Origin: a virus
Virus record (IMG/VR): IMGVR_UViG_3300009378_000007
Coordinates: 1 to 64,000 of that record
DNA: 64,000 bases
Strand: one strand, 5' to 3'
This document shows, piece after piece, positions 8,132 to 16,380 of this stretch. Numbering within the stretch: the first letter of the stretch is position 1; every line of letters begins with the position of its first letter. Below the pieces are notes generated by a model. The model saw only the letters and a list, made by a program, of their open reading frames with translations, was not told the DNA's origin and searched no databases. The position numbers were made by a program, and so were the translations under genes.

Positions 8132-8871
8132 GAGATTCCTCGTTTACGTCCAAACAGTCGGCTTGGCGGTCACAGGGGCATTCTTGATTTGTCAGCCCTA
8201 GTTGGTGGTAAGCACAACACACTGCATGGGCTTGTCGCCATGCGTCTACCCACGCAATATGTCGAAGGTGGTTTGTACCCGGAAGTAGGGTATTGTGTGG
8301 GTACTGCCCTCCGAGTTGGGGCCATACCTGGTCAAAAACAGTGCGGGTATCACGGGCCATCCGGTGACCCCAAGGGCGGGAAATCTCGCTACCCTTAAAC
8401 AGACGGAAGGCCTGTTGCAATAGCACAGGATCAAAGTCCGCCCCATGTCCCCATACCCGTAAATATTTTATGTCTTGCACCTCGATAGGTTTTCCATTAT
8501 GCAGGAATTGAGGGGCTGATGCCCGAGCCTCATGGGCTGTCTTCAGGCAGAAATAGTATAGGTCATGGAGCACGTCTTGGAGAGGACGTTGGTTTACCTC
8601 CAAGTAAGAGCTGGCTTCCTTGGATTGTCTCATCCACCATTTGACGGTCCCGGCATCCACTGTCAAGCCTTGTTGTTGGGCGTCCTCCGGATCAATGTTG
8701 GCGTAAAAATAGCCAGGGACTTCGTTAATGGAATTGGGATCCTCTGGAATAGGGGGGTAAATCAGGAACCCATCCTGCATTGGGATCAAATACAACGGCA
8801 CCAATGGACAAGATAACGGAGCCGGGTTCCAAACCTAACGTCTCCAGGTCTATCATCATTTGGATACTCAT
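8106..8871 (-). CDS. dexA: DexA-like 3'-5' exonuclease, frame broken at a C6 run
   Basis: The 5' part (ATG at 8871, overlapping the previous stop as ATGA) reads MIDLETLGLEPGSVILSIGA, the ExoI D-x-E motif of DexA/RNase H-like exonucleases. The rest of the domain (GYFYANIDPEDAQQQG, VDAGTVKWWMRQS, VWGHGADFDPVLL, HIAWVDAWRQA) continues in the +1 frame to 8106. The break falls at a six-C run (plus-strand G at 8752-8757). With five Cs the two parts fuse cleanly. The D-E-D-D residues are all present across the two frames. Expected role: single-strand 3'-5' exonuclease, as T4 DexA. Sequencing error, mutation or +1 frameshifting are possible. Confidence 0.8.
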
Positions 8872-9788
8872 TTCGGTGTACCCCACTGAACAGCTTGGTT
8901 GCTGGAGGCATCAGGAAATTGTTTGGCCTCTTCGCCAGGTCGTGTGATGGTTACGGCGGGTGCCACCTCTTCGACCGTCACCTTTTTAAGAGGTTCTGGA
9001 TCTACAGGAGTCTCCAACGACACAGGTGGAACATCCTGACCGAATTCCTGGCCAGACACGTCATTACCATCCATCTCTATCTCTATGGTGTCTTGGGTGC
9101 CCATCTTGTCGGCGAACTCAACTACCTCACCTGGATCTTCCTCCGCAATACCTTCAGGCTCTATCGGTAGAACAACCTCGTCAGGATTCATACCCAAGGT
9201 TTCTCCTACAAGTTGCTTCAACTCTTCGGGTGTCGGTTCCTCTGGTAATCCCTCTTGGTCCTCAAACTCGAGGGGCTCGTCTGCCTGTGGCATGATGGGT
9301 TGGTCCAAACTAATACTGACAACCCCGTCACCCTCTTTCACAGGGATGCCTTCAGGAATCTGTGTCGTACCTTGTTTCTGGCGATGCTTGGCCAAAGCCG
9401 CTTGCTGCTGCTTTATCACCAGTTCTTGTTCTTGTTGGATGCGTACCTTCTCACGGTTGGTTTTCATCCGTTGGTAGAGGGGCCATAAGTCTTGCTTGTT
9501 TACCAACCGACAGATGCCCTTGATGGTCATTGCTTGACCAACAGAAACAATCGTACAGGCCAGGATCGGCATGTCCTTCTCGACTTTGTTGATGGCTTCC
9601 TGGCGTTTGCGGTATTTCTTGCCAAGGGGTTCTACACCGAACGCTTTGTAGAGCTGTTGGAGTTCTACCTCCTCACTCTTGTTACGCGGTACAATCTGAC
9701 CTCGTTGGTTGATCAGGTCTGGGAGGCGGAAAGACATGCCCTCCGCTTGTTGTGCCAAATTACCGGTTGGTCGTTCTGTATTATCCAT
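8868..9788 (-). CDS. Acidic hypothetical protein
   Basis: 306 residues. The first 125 are helical and Gln/Lys-rich (RKRQEAINKVEKDMPIL, then a KQQQAALAKHRQKQ coiled-coil-like stretch). The remainder is strongly acidic and Pro-rich (EEPTPEELKQLVGE, GIAEEDPGEVVEFA). No catalytic motif seen. Followed by the exonuclease gene with an ATGA overlap. Confidence 0.65.
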   Translation of the reverse strand: MDNTERPTGNLAQQAEGMSFRLPDLINQRGQIVPRNKSEEVELQQLYKAFGVEPLGKKYRKRQEAINKVEKDMPILACTIVSVGQAMTIKGICRLVNKQDLWPLYQRMKTNREKVRIQQEQELVIKQQQAALAKHRQKQGTTQIPEGIPVKEGDGVVSISLDQPIMPQADEPLEFEDQEGLPEEPTPEELKQLVGETLGMNPDEVVLPIEPEGIAEEDPGEVVEFADKMGTQDTIEIEMDGNDVSGQEFGQDVPPVSLETPVDPEPLKKVTVEEVAPAVTITRPGEEAKQFPDASSNQAVQWGTPK

Positions 9789-9807
9789 GTCGGCCCTCTT
9801 GGTTACG

Positions 9808-10032
9808 TTAAAGGGATGTACCCAATGTAATTAAAAGGTGAATCCCTAGTCCTGACAGTACCAAAGCTAGTGCCGTGGTACAACGATTCACGTATGGTCT
9901 GTCTTCCGCGTATTTACATGTACGGCAAATGGACCCCCTCCAACATCTTTGACAAACAACATAAGACGCGGGCTCCCCTACCTTACCATCAGGACATTCA
10001 CGATGGGTACACCGTTGTATAAATGACACCAT
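9808..10032 (-). CDS. Small Cys-rich protein with C-terminal membrane helix
   Basis: 74 residues. Six Cys in the first 40 residues (including CQRC and CRTC) suggest one or two zinc sites. Residues 52-72 (TTALALVLSGLGIHLLITLG) form a membrane helix. AAGGAAG precedes the ATG. A TGTAAATA copy at 9911-9918 lies inside the coding sequence and may be coincidental. Confidence 0.6.
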   Translation of the reverse strand: MVSFIQRCTHRECPDGKVGEPASYVVCQRCWRGSICRTCKYAEDRPYVNRCTTALALVLSGLGIHLLITLGTSL

Positions 10033-10053
10033 GCTACTTCCTTATCAAACAGG

Positions 10054-12204
10054 TCATGTTGTTTGGGTTTCTTGTCGCAGGCGTTGCCACAATTCCTGGG
10101 CCAATACTTGCTCACCTTGGTAGTCGATCATCTGGTTTCGTGGTACCTCTACTGGTCCGGCTTCTGTCTCAAACACAATGATAGCCGGAGTCTCCTCTTC
10201 ACGCACCAGTATAGCCTCACCACGGTCTGGGTTCGGGCGGTACATGGTACAACCCTTTAGGCCTAGTTGGTGGGCCAACAAATACGCACCCTTAAAGTCC
10301 TCGAACGGAAAGTCTTCTGGTACGTTGATGGTCTTGGATATACTGGAGTCCACCCACTTTTGGGCTGCTGCCTGCATCCGCAAGTGTTGTTCCGGCGTAA
10401 TGGTAGCGGTGTCAACGAATCCTTTCGGTAGCTTGTTTCCTACCTCGTTGGGGTAGTCCAGGAGGTCATCAGGTTCATAAACCGCGTCACCTCTGGATCG
10501 TGTCATGTATTTAGCATACGCCATCAACTCTGCTGAGTATACCTTCACCTTCTTCTTGGACCCATCTGGTTGCGTGATGTTGCGACCATATCGTTGGGCA
10601 AACGTTGGCTCGATACCGTTTGAACAATTGTTACCAAACCCTAAACTGATGGTCCCTGTTGGTGCGATGGACGTGTGGTGGGTAAACCGAGATCCGTGGT
10701 TTTCAATGGCGGCCCTGAGTTCCTTTGGGAACTGGGCCAGGTATCGGGACCCATATGCAAGTAAAAGAGAGCCGTTTACTTTGTCCCCTATTCGTAAATC
10801 CCCACCTAGGTAATCTTTCAGCCGATGACGTATTTCGGCAGTGATTTCATATTCCTGGTCCAGCACAGGGGCCACGCCCTTCTCTTTCGCCAGCTCTACC
10901 CCTACTTCCCACCCAGTGATTGCCATTGTCTTGGCAACCTCCTCGGTGAAAGCCTGGGCTTTTTCCGATCCGTAAGGAACACCCATCATAGCTAAAGCAG
11001 AACCCAGACCCATAAACCCCATACCATGCCTACGTTTGGCGAGAATTTCTTCTCGCTGTTTCTCCAACGGGAGCCCAGAGATGTCCACCACGTTGTCCAA
11101 CATACGAGTGAATACCCGTACTACCTCCTTGAACCCTTCAAAGTTAAACGTAGCTTTGTCAGTGAATGGGTTGTCTACAAACATTGTCAAGAGGATGGAT
11201 CCCAACAGGCAGGCACCATACGGCGGCAAGGGTTGTTCTCCACATGGGTTGGTTCCACGGATTTCTTCCAACCACCACAGGTTGTTCTGGTCGTTCAGTC
11301 TGTCAACCAGCATAAATCCTGGCTCTGCAAAGTCATAGGCAGACTGCATGACCGTTTGCCATAGGTCACGGGCCCTAATCATTCGGTAAATCTTACATGG
11401 GACGGTCCCCCCACCATTCCGGTTTTTATGGGGATGGTCTTCCGTGCCCGGCCAGTGTGCCCATACCCAGTCGTATTCGATAGGGGGTGGGGGATCTCTG
11501 TCAACGGCACAAGTACCTAAGTATTCTTGGTCCCACCATTCTCCAGAATGAACAGGAAAAATCAGGTTCCAGTCTTTGTCTTCTTCAACTGCCTGCATGA
11601 AGTCCTGTGTAAACAACACAGACAGGTTAAACTGTGTTAGGACACCAGGCTCCCGCTTGGCACGGATGTAGGCTTCAATGTCGGGGTGCCGGATATCCAT
11701 GGTCGCCATCTGGGCTCCTCGGCGGTCCCCTGCAGAGCTGATAGTGCGGCACATACTGTCATAAATGTGCATGAAAGATATGGGCCCGCTGGTGTAGGCG
11801 CCTGCCCCTCCGACAAAGGCCCCTGATGGTCGCAAGCAACTCCAGTCGTATCCGATTCCACACCCAGCCTTGAGGGTTAATCCCGCTTCACGGACCAATG
11901 ATAGAATAGAATCCATATCATCCAGGATAGTCCCACTCATCGTGCAATTGATGAGGGACGTAGCTGGTTTGTAGTCTTGGGCGCCTGCGTTGGCAATAAT
12001 CCTTCCACCGGGAACTGCACCGTTTTCAAGAGCCCAGAGAAACCGTTCTTCCCAGTAGTCTTTCTTGTCTTCTGTCTCTTGGCCCGCCAATGCCTTGGCT
12101 ACCCTGAAGTGAAGGCCTGGTATGTCTTCTACTGGTCGGTTCTGGTGGTCTCGAAGCAGGTATTTCTTCTCAATGGTATCTTGAGATGCGGGTTGGTAAT
12201 CCAT
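10054..12204 (-). CDS. nrdJ: Adenosylcobalamin-dependent ribonucleotide reductase (class II, NrdJ)
   Basis: 716 residues. Early segments PGGRIIANAG and ATSLINCTMSG (substrate-site Cys), LTLKAGCGIGYDWS, then NPCGEQPLPPYGACLLGSI (radical-site Cys and Glu) and SIAPTGTISLGFGNNCSNGIEP mark a class II reductase. No class Ia tyrosyl-radical subunit lies nearby. It reduces ribonucleotides to deoxyribonucleotides with coenzyme B12, so the host must make or import cobalamin. The start lies after the conserved AGGAGCCGA element. The C-terminus has no obvious CxxC redox tail. Confidence 0.93.
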   Translation of the reverse strand: MDYQPASQDTIEKKYLLRDHQNRPVEDIPGLHFRVAKALAGQETEDKKDYWEERFLWALENGAVPGGRIIANAGAQDYKPATSLINCTMSGTILDDMDSILSLVREAGLTLKAGCGIGYDWSCLRPSGAFVGGAGAYTSGPISFMHIYDSMCRTISSAGDRRGAQMATMDIRHPDIEAYIRAKREPGVLTQFNLSVLFTQDFMQAVEEDKDWNLIFPVHSGEWWDQEYLGTCAVDRDPPPPIEYDWVWAHWPGTEDHPHKNRNGGGTVPCKIYRMIRARDLWQTVMQSAYDFAEPGFMLVDRLNDQNNLWWLEEIRGTNPCGEQPLPPYGACLLGSILLTMFVDNPFTDKATFNFEGFKEVVRVFTRMLDNVVDISGLPLEKQREEILAKRRHGMGFMGLGSALAMMGVPYGSEKAQAFTEEVAKTMAITGWEVGVELAKEKGVAPVLDQEYEITAEIRHRLKDYLGGDLRIGDKVNGSLLLAYGSRYLAQFPKELRAAIENHGSRFTHHTSIAPTGTISLGFGNNCSNGIEPTFAQRYGRNITQPDGSKKKVKVYSAELMAYAKYMTRSRGDAVYEPDDLLDYPNEVGNKLPKGFVDTATITPEQHLRMQAAAQKWVDSSISKTINVPEDFPFEDFKGAYLLAHQLGLKGCTMYRPNPDRGEAILVREEETPAIIVFETEAGPVEVPRNQMIDYQGEQVLAQELWQRLRQETQTT

Positions 12205-12222
12205 TAAATCGGCTCCTAATGG

Positions 12223-12561
12223 TCAATATTGTTCTTCATAGGGGAAGTATGCCATAGCCATCTGGTGTAATTCTTCCTGGTCAGGGTTTGGACGCACTTT
12301 CTTAACAGTAGGTCGGTGTTTCAACATCCACAGGTTGTTCTCGACCTGCGTTAATTGCAGACCACAGTTCGAGCACACTAGGCTACTGCAGCTCTTGTTT
12401 GGTATTGAGGAGTAGGCTAATTGTGCCAGTTGACCACAATGAAAGGGCATGTGGTATTGGGTCACTAATGCGATGCCAAATTGTTGACACCAGTCTTCAA
12501 TCACCTTGGGTCGTCGGTCAGATAATCGGCTCCTGACCGTCTTCTTCAACCAGCGAATCAT
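12223..12561 (-). CDS. Hypothetical protein with zinc-ribbon-like cysteines
   Basis: 112 residues with SSLVCSNCGLQLTQVENNLWML near the middle, a half zinc ribbon, and a basic N-terminus. The start overlaps the previous gene by 43 bases and AGGAG abuts the ATG, so a later start is possible. No family recognised. Confidence 0.5.
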   Translation of the reverse strand: MIRWLKKTVRSRLSDRRPKVIEDWCQQFGIALVTQYHMPFHCGQLAQLAYSSIPNKSCSSLVCSNCGLQLTQVENNLWMLKHRPTVKKVRPNPDQEELHQMAMAYFPYEEQY

Positions 12562-12979
12562 CTCCTTTTACTCCCGGTGGTAGGTTCCGCAATTTATTGA
12601 TTGTAATGTGTACCAAAGGGTCGGGCGATGCCACGACCGACTTTTCTGATATCCATTTACAGTCCCCTTTTGAAACTGGGGTTTTGTCGGTCAGGTTAAC
12701 CGTGTATAAATGGCAGATGGTTGTTTCTGTTTTGGACAACCAACATTTACCAAGAGGAATCATGGCCTCGATCGGGAAGTCATAGCCCATCGTGTCAAAC
12801 GTGGACAGGGCTACCTCGCGGGTACAAGAATCTGAGGGTTCCAACTCCTTGAGGATAGCACAGAGAGGTTCTACCTCGCACACTGGATGGTCCTCAATAC
12901 AGACGAGGAATTCAAGGGCTTCGTCCTTAAATCGGTAGGGTACTACTACCAAATGTTGTACCTTCGTCGTTGTCTTCAT
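12518..12979 (-). CDS. Nudix-fold-like hypothetical protein
   Basis: 153 residues from MKTTTKVQHL, which has GGGAG upstream. Alternating strands (HLVVVPYRFKDEALEFLVCIED) and a position for a Nudix helix (REVALSTFDTMGYDFP) suggest the Nudix fold. The GxxxxxExxxxxREUxEExGU box is not intact, so hydrolase activity is doubtful. Confidence 0.5.
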   Translation of the reverse strand: MKTTTKVQHLVVVPYRFKDEALEFLVCIEDHPVCEVEPLCAILKELEPSDSCTREVALSTFDTMGYDFPIEAMIPLGKCWLSKTETTICHLYTVNLTDKTPVSKGDCKWISEKSVVASPDPLVHITINKLRNLPPGVKGDDSLVEEDGQEPII

Positions 12980-13500
12980 TTTCTCCCGTAACCCCAACGC
13001 CAAGAGGTGGGCCACCAGGAACTCCCACCTATTCTAACTCCCACGTACATGACGAACGCGGTGAAGGGGTATCCCTTCCTGGCAACACACGCCATCAATT
13101 CTAAGTCTGCTTTGCGGCGACCCTCTTTATCCTCGGGGTCACCTTTCCAATATGCCTTGTCATGTTCCACACAACACTCTCTCCACTTACCATCCGGAAA
13201 CATTGAACACCCATCAGTGGAGAATGGTTCCAGATAGGATAGGTCTTCCTCTGGTTCTGGTGTGGGTATATCCACCGGCTTTTTGTTGGCCCAGAGAACA
13301 ATCCTTTCTGCTTGTTGGAGAGCGTTCTGGGTTACATCAGAAGGTCCCCGGTTTCGGTTGGCAGTGACTTGAGCCCAGTATTTTACCACCTTTACAGCTA
13401 CTGGATCCTGCCCTCGAATCAAGAATACCGGTTCATCCTCGGGGATTAAACCAGCTTTATCCACAATCCGGCGGTTATAGTCCTGGCGTCCGAAAATCAT
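12976..13500 (-). CDS. Phage protein with phospholipase A2-like CCxxHD motif
   Basis: 174 residues in two parts. Residues 1-75 resemble a common small phage domain (EDEPVFLIRGQDPVAVKVV). Residues 93-140 read DGCSMFPDGKWRECCVEH then DKAYW and RRKADLELMACV, which has the CCxxHD catalytic pattern of phospholipase A2-like proteins. A hydrophobic stretch near the C-terminus (FTAFVMYVGVRIGG) may touch membrane. It could disturb host lipids, but activity is unproven. GGAG precedes the ATG. Confidence 0.6.
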   Translation of the reverse strand: MIFGRQDYNRRIVDKAGLIPEDEPVFLIRGQDPVAVKVVKYWAQVTANRNRGPSDVTQNALQQAERIVLWANKKPVDIPTPEPEEDLSYLEPFSTDGCSMFPDGKWRECCVEHDKAYWKGDPEDKEGRRKADLELMACVARKGYPFTAFVMYVGVRIGGSSWWPTSWRWGYGRK

Positions 13501-13518
13501 GCTACGTGCTCCTTGGTC

Positions 13519-13723
13519 TCATATGTGGTGGGACAACAACGCTTCCTGGACTGCAACTTTCAGTAGGACTCGTACAAGCCATGGTAGAGACTCTCCGGAT
13601 AGGGAGACCTAGTTGGCGTCGGACGCGTAGCTCAAGGTCACTGCCCTCGTACTTAGTTTTGCGGAATAAGGTAAGAGCATTGTTACATTCTCTCAGGAGA
13701 GCGAGCAAGGGTTCAGAATCCAT
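13519..13723 (-). CDS. Hypothetical protein, probable single-base frame break
   Basis: Begins MDSEPLLALLRECNNALTLF (AAGGA upstream) and reads well to RRQLGLPI. After a CC pair (plus 13597-13598) a natural continuation, GESLPWLVRVLLKVAVQEAL, lies in the +1 frame and stops at 13519, 18 bases before the next start. Without the shift the frame gives an unlikely Ser/Pro-rich tail ending at 13502. Intact product about 67 residues; function unknown. Confidence 0.5.
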
Positions 13724-13734
13724 TATATTGTTCC

Positions 13735-14013
13735 TTATCTCGGCTCTGTTAACACGAAGGGTACTTGTGGCCCTGGTTTATACCTTCTTGTGGTTCCAAG
13801 GTTTAAGAGCCAATAATTTGGCTGGCGTTGGCCACTCTCGGTAAATCTGATCAAAAAATCAGGCTTTGTACCGCGCAGGATACGGATACCCCCAAAGCCC
13901 GTAGTAATACCATCCCCTGCCTCTCCTTTGTTTAACACCAGTTCATTGTCGGCGGATTCCCAGTCCTTAGAATGAATGGTTGGCGCGAAGTCTTTTCTGG
14001 TTCCTGTCATCAT
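13735..14013 (-). CDS. Hypothetical protein
   Basis: 91-92 residues. Two adjacent ATGs follow AGGAGCCG; the second (14010) has the better spacing. Contains DGITTGFGGIRILRGTKPDF. No family recognised. Confidence 0.6.
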   Translation of the reverse strand: MMTGTRKDFAPTIHSKDWESADNELVLNKGEAGDGITTGFGGIRILRGTKPDFLIRFTESGQRQPNYWLLNLGTTRRYKPGPQVPFVLTEPR

Positions 14014-14019
14014 CGGCTC

Positions 14020-14298
14020 CTAAGCGTTTTCCCAGTGTTTGATGTTGACGGTGAACTCAAACACGTTATGTGGATCCACTGGTCGTGGGTCTTCCGTGGT
14101 GATAAACTGGCTGCGACCATATTTATCCACGATAAGCCTGCCGTCAGGTTCATAGTGCCTGAATACGTCCCCTGCCCTTAACTCATCCATAGGGATCGTG
14201 ATGAACCACCCAGTATCCGGATCCTGACGTTGAATAATGCGGGTAGGCTTTTCCCATTCCGCTTTTTCATGTGGGAAAACTGGTGGACCGATTTGCAT
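14020..14298 (-). CDS. Hypothetical protein
   Basis: 92 residues, beta-rich, with ELRAGDVFRHYEPDGRLIV, suggesting a small barrel fold. Overlaps the thyX stop by one base and has GAGAGGA upstream. Function unknown. Confidence 0.6.
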   Translation of the reverse strand: MQIGPPVFPHEKAEWEKPTRIIQRQDPDTGWFITIPMDELRAGDVFRHYEPDGRLIVDKYGRSQFITTEDPRPVDPHNVFEFTVNIKHWENA

Positions 14299-15689
14299 TA
14301 TTTCCTCTCGATGGTTTGCCCTCCTCGTACAGGTTGGAACCCGTCAGGTTCGTTATCGAGGTAGAGCTTTAAACCTGGAATGTTTTCTTGCGCCCATTGC
14401 CCAATACGATGGGCTACTACACGTAACGTTGGATGTACCGCACGACCCGAACGTAACTCAGCCACATACGCCAATTGAGGTACGGTCCAGGTAACAAACA
14501 CTGGAACCTGAAGCCCCATAGGTAGGTAGTATTGTTCTACTCTAGGTTCTGCTTGGAGCCTTTCCGCCCGCGCCAAGAGATCCTGGATATGTGAGCATAG
14601 ACCTGTAAATAAGGACCCACTCAAAAGGTCTTGGTACTGACCCCAGTACCAAGGGTGGAGATCATAAGCTCTTGTTACTACAGGCATACGAATCACACCG
14701 TTACGATGGCGCTGGATGTCCCGGAAGGATCCGAAATCCAACAGGAACCCAAAACGTAGGACACCGAATTGATCAAAATACCGTGGTACCTCTGTACCTC
14801 GAGGTCGATCTTCCAGTGCCCCTTGGGCATGGGAAAGACCCGAAAAGTCCAGAAGTTCGGTACTACATTCCAGCCCACCGTTTTTCAGATCGTTACTGGA
14901 AAACGTATCCAATTCTGGATTTCCGTAGAAGATCCCAGGGTACTTTTGGTGGTACTCCAGATGTTGTTGGCTGCTCACACCCTTAAACGCGCCTGAATTA
15001 AAATTAGCGCCAGCGTAATGGTCAGGGCTGAAACTATGCGGGTACTTTTCCGCCAATTGTAGGTACACCTTGGCCGATGTCTCGCGTACTTCCTCCAACG
15101 GATGTGCTCTCAGCCTCATTAGGTGGTCGTTGGCTTGTCGGAGGTTTGTCGTCCAAGATAGTTGAGTGAGCGTTCCACATGGAAGGAGGCTACGGCAAAT
15201 GTCGAAAGCCCGGGCACTGATAGATCTATTATGCTCTTTCCTTGCCGTACCAGGGTTCTCCTGCCCTTTGAACTCGAAGAGGTGACGTTTGGCCAAGGCC
15301 TCACGTACCAGAGGCATATAACGGTTGTACAAGGCAAACCACCCTTGTTGGATCTGCATCCCATCTGCCGACCCTACTGGATTGACGCAACCACCTTTAC
15401 CAAAGTCCATGTAACGGGTCGAGCCTTCTTGCCCACTGTAGAGGGGCCAGTCCTGGATGGCTTTGGCGAATAACATGGACACACCTTCCATGAAGACCGT
15501 AGTGGTTCCACAGTCACCAATAGAACGGTGGCCATACCCCACATAGTACTGGTCCATCAAAGGTCTTGGGTCCTTCTCCATGGCTGCAACCCGATCGGCA
15601 ATCGGTTTTGGGCTCCGGCTATAGAAAGCCTGTAACATAGCCAAGGTCTCGGGGTCATAATCCTGTCCGTCATAAAGGGTAATTTTCAT
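14298..15689 (-). CDS. thyX: Flavin-dependent thymidylate synthase, double-length (ThyX)
   Basis: 463 residues, about twice the usual ThyX length. The N-terminal half has YVGYGHRSIGDCG (about 49-61) and the C-terminal half has GSFRDIQRHRNG (about 321-332), which carries the RHR of the ThyX motif, then YYLPMGLQVP. It looks like two tandem ThyX-type domains, perhaps forming half of the usual tetramer each. ThyX methylates dUMP to dTMP with FAD, NADPH and methylenetetrahydrofolate. It works with the reductase and dCMP deaminase in this region. Starts in an ATGA overlap. Confidence 0.85.
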   Translation of the reverse strand: MKITLYDGQDYDPETLAMLQAFYSRSPKPIADRVAAMEKDPRPLMDQYYVGYGHRSIGDCGTTTVFMEGVSMLFAKAIQDWPLYSGQEGSTRYMDFGKGGCVNPVGSADGMQIQQGWFALYNRYMPLVREALAKRHLFEFKGQENPGTARKEHNRSISARAFDICRSLLPCGTLTQLSWTTNLRQANDHLMRLRAHPLEEVRETSAKVYLQLAEKYPHSFSPDHYAGANFNSGAFKGVSSQQHLEYHQKYPGIFYGNPELDTFSSNDLKNGGLECSTELLDFSGLSHAQGALEDRPRGTEVPRYFDQFGVLRFGFLLDFGSFRDIQRHRNGVIRMPVVTRAYDLHPWYWGQYQDLLSGSLFTGLCSHIQDLLARAERLQAEPRVEQYYLPMGLQVPVFVTWTVPQLAYVAELRSGRAVHPTLRVVAHRIGQWAQENIPGLKLYLDNEPDGFQPVRGGQTIERK

Positions 15690-15799
15690 CTGTTACTCCG
15701 TTTAAAGAATGTGTTTCCTACTTCCTGCCAACAGATATAAGGTTCCCTAAATTCCTCCGCTACCAAGATCCAGCGTATACTGGTGTTGTTGCTGCCCAT
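15686..15799 (-). CDS. Small protein or C-terminal extension of the preceding gene
   Basis: 37 residues, MGSNNTSIRW then ILVAEEFREPYICWQEVGN, ending in an ATGA overlap with thyX. The composition is protein-like but no ribosome site precedes its ATG. It could be the true C-terminus of the 15747-16049 gene if a base is wrong near 15797. Confidence 0.4.
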   Translation of the reverse strand: MGSNNTSIRWILVAEEFREPYICWQEVGNTFFKRSNR

Positions 15800-16049
15800 A
15801 GGTGGAGTACAGGGATCGGAGGGATTCTACTTCTTCGTCTGATATGTTCCTCCATGCCTTGGTTATCCTTACGTACCCACGTTCCCCATCCTGACAATTA
15901 TGCCTTACAGTGCCATTCTCCATGGATGTCTCCCTATGACCAACCATATCTGATCCAGAGGCTGCCCATTTCTTATCACAAAGATGACAGGCATACAGCC
16001 CAAAGGTTGGGAAAGCCGGGACCTCTGGTTCCCTCTTATATTGATTCAC
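15747..16049 (-). CDS. Small Cys/His protein
   Basis: 100 residues from a GTG with AAAGGAGG upstream. ACHLCDKKW and a later His/Cys pair (GTVRHNC) suggest a treble-clef zinc site. Overlaps the preceding stop. Function unknown. Confidence 0.55.
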   Translation of the reverse strand: MNQYKREPEVPAFPTFGLYACHLCDKKWAASGSDMVGHRETSMENGTVRHNCQDGERGYVRITKAWRNISDEEVESLRSLYSTYGQQQHQYTLDLGSGGI

Positions 16050-16380
16050 AACCGCCTCCTTTGTCCATTAATGAGATGGCCACTGCATAAATCCTGGCCA
16101 CTATATCACACATCACTTGCCTTGCTACTGGATTGGCTGTGTGAACGTATATCAGAGGTGGATGGTACCCGTACAATACTACTTGTTCCTCGATCCAATC
16201 GAGAACCTGTTTACCTGTTCGTTCCTTGTTGGATCCAACGTCACCAAGATCATGGTCCAGGCTAATCTTTAAAACGTTTGGTCCATGTTGCTCCAAGAGG
16301 GCAATAACTTCTTCGGGCCAACGCACGGCTTTCCAGCTGGAATCAGGAACAGGGCGTTCGTCATCCAACCAGATTTTCAT
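16036..16380 (-). CDS. Cyclic-phosphate processing receiver (cPPR)-like domain
   Basis: 114 residues. MKIWLDDERPVPD at the N-terminus, LKISLDHDLGD (about 37-47) and IYVHTANPVARQVM (about 77-90) match the cPPR receiver-like family, which is predicted to bind or process cyclic phosphates on nucleotides or RNA ends. Single-domain form. Overlaps the PyrE-like gene upstream by 4 bases. Role in infection unknown, possibly RNA repair. Confidence 0.75.
   Translation of the reverse strand: MKIWLDDERPVPDSSWKAVRWPEEVIALLEQHGPNVLKISLDHDLGDVGSNKERTGKQVLDWIEEQVVLYGYHPPLIYVHTANPVARQVMCDIVARIYAVAISLMDKGGGCESI

Noticed and set aside
9911-9918. TGTAAATA on the minus strand
   Set aside because: It lies inside a gene with no start codon at a sensible distance other than internal Met-free sequence, so it was not counted as a promoter.
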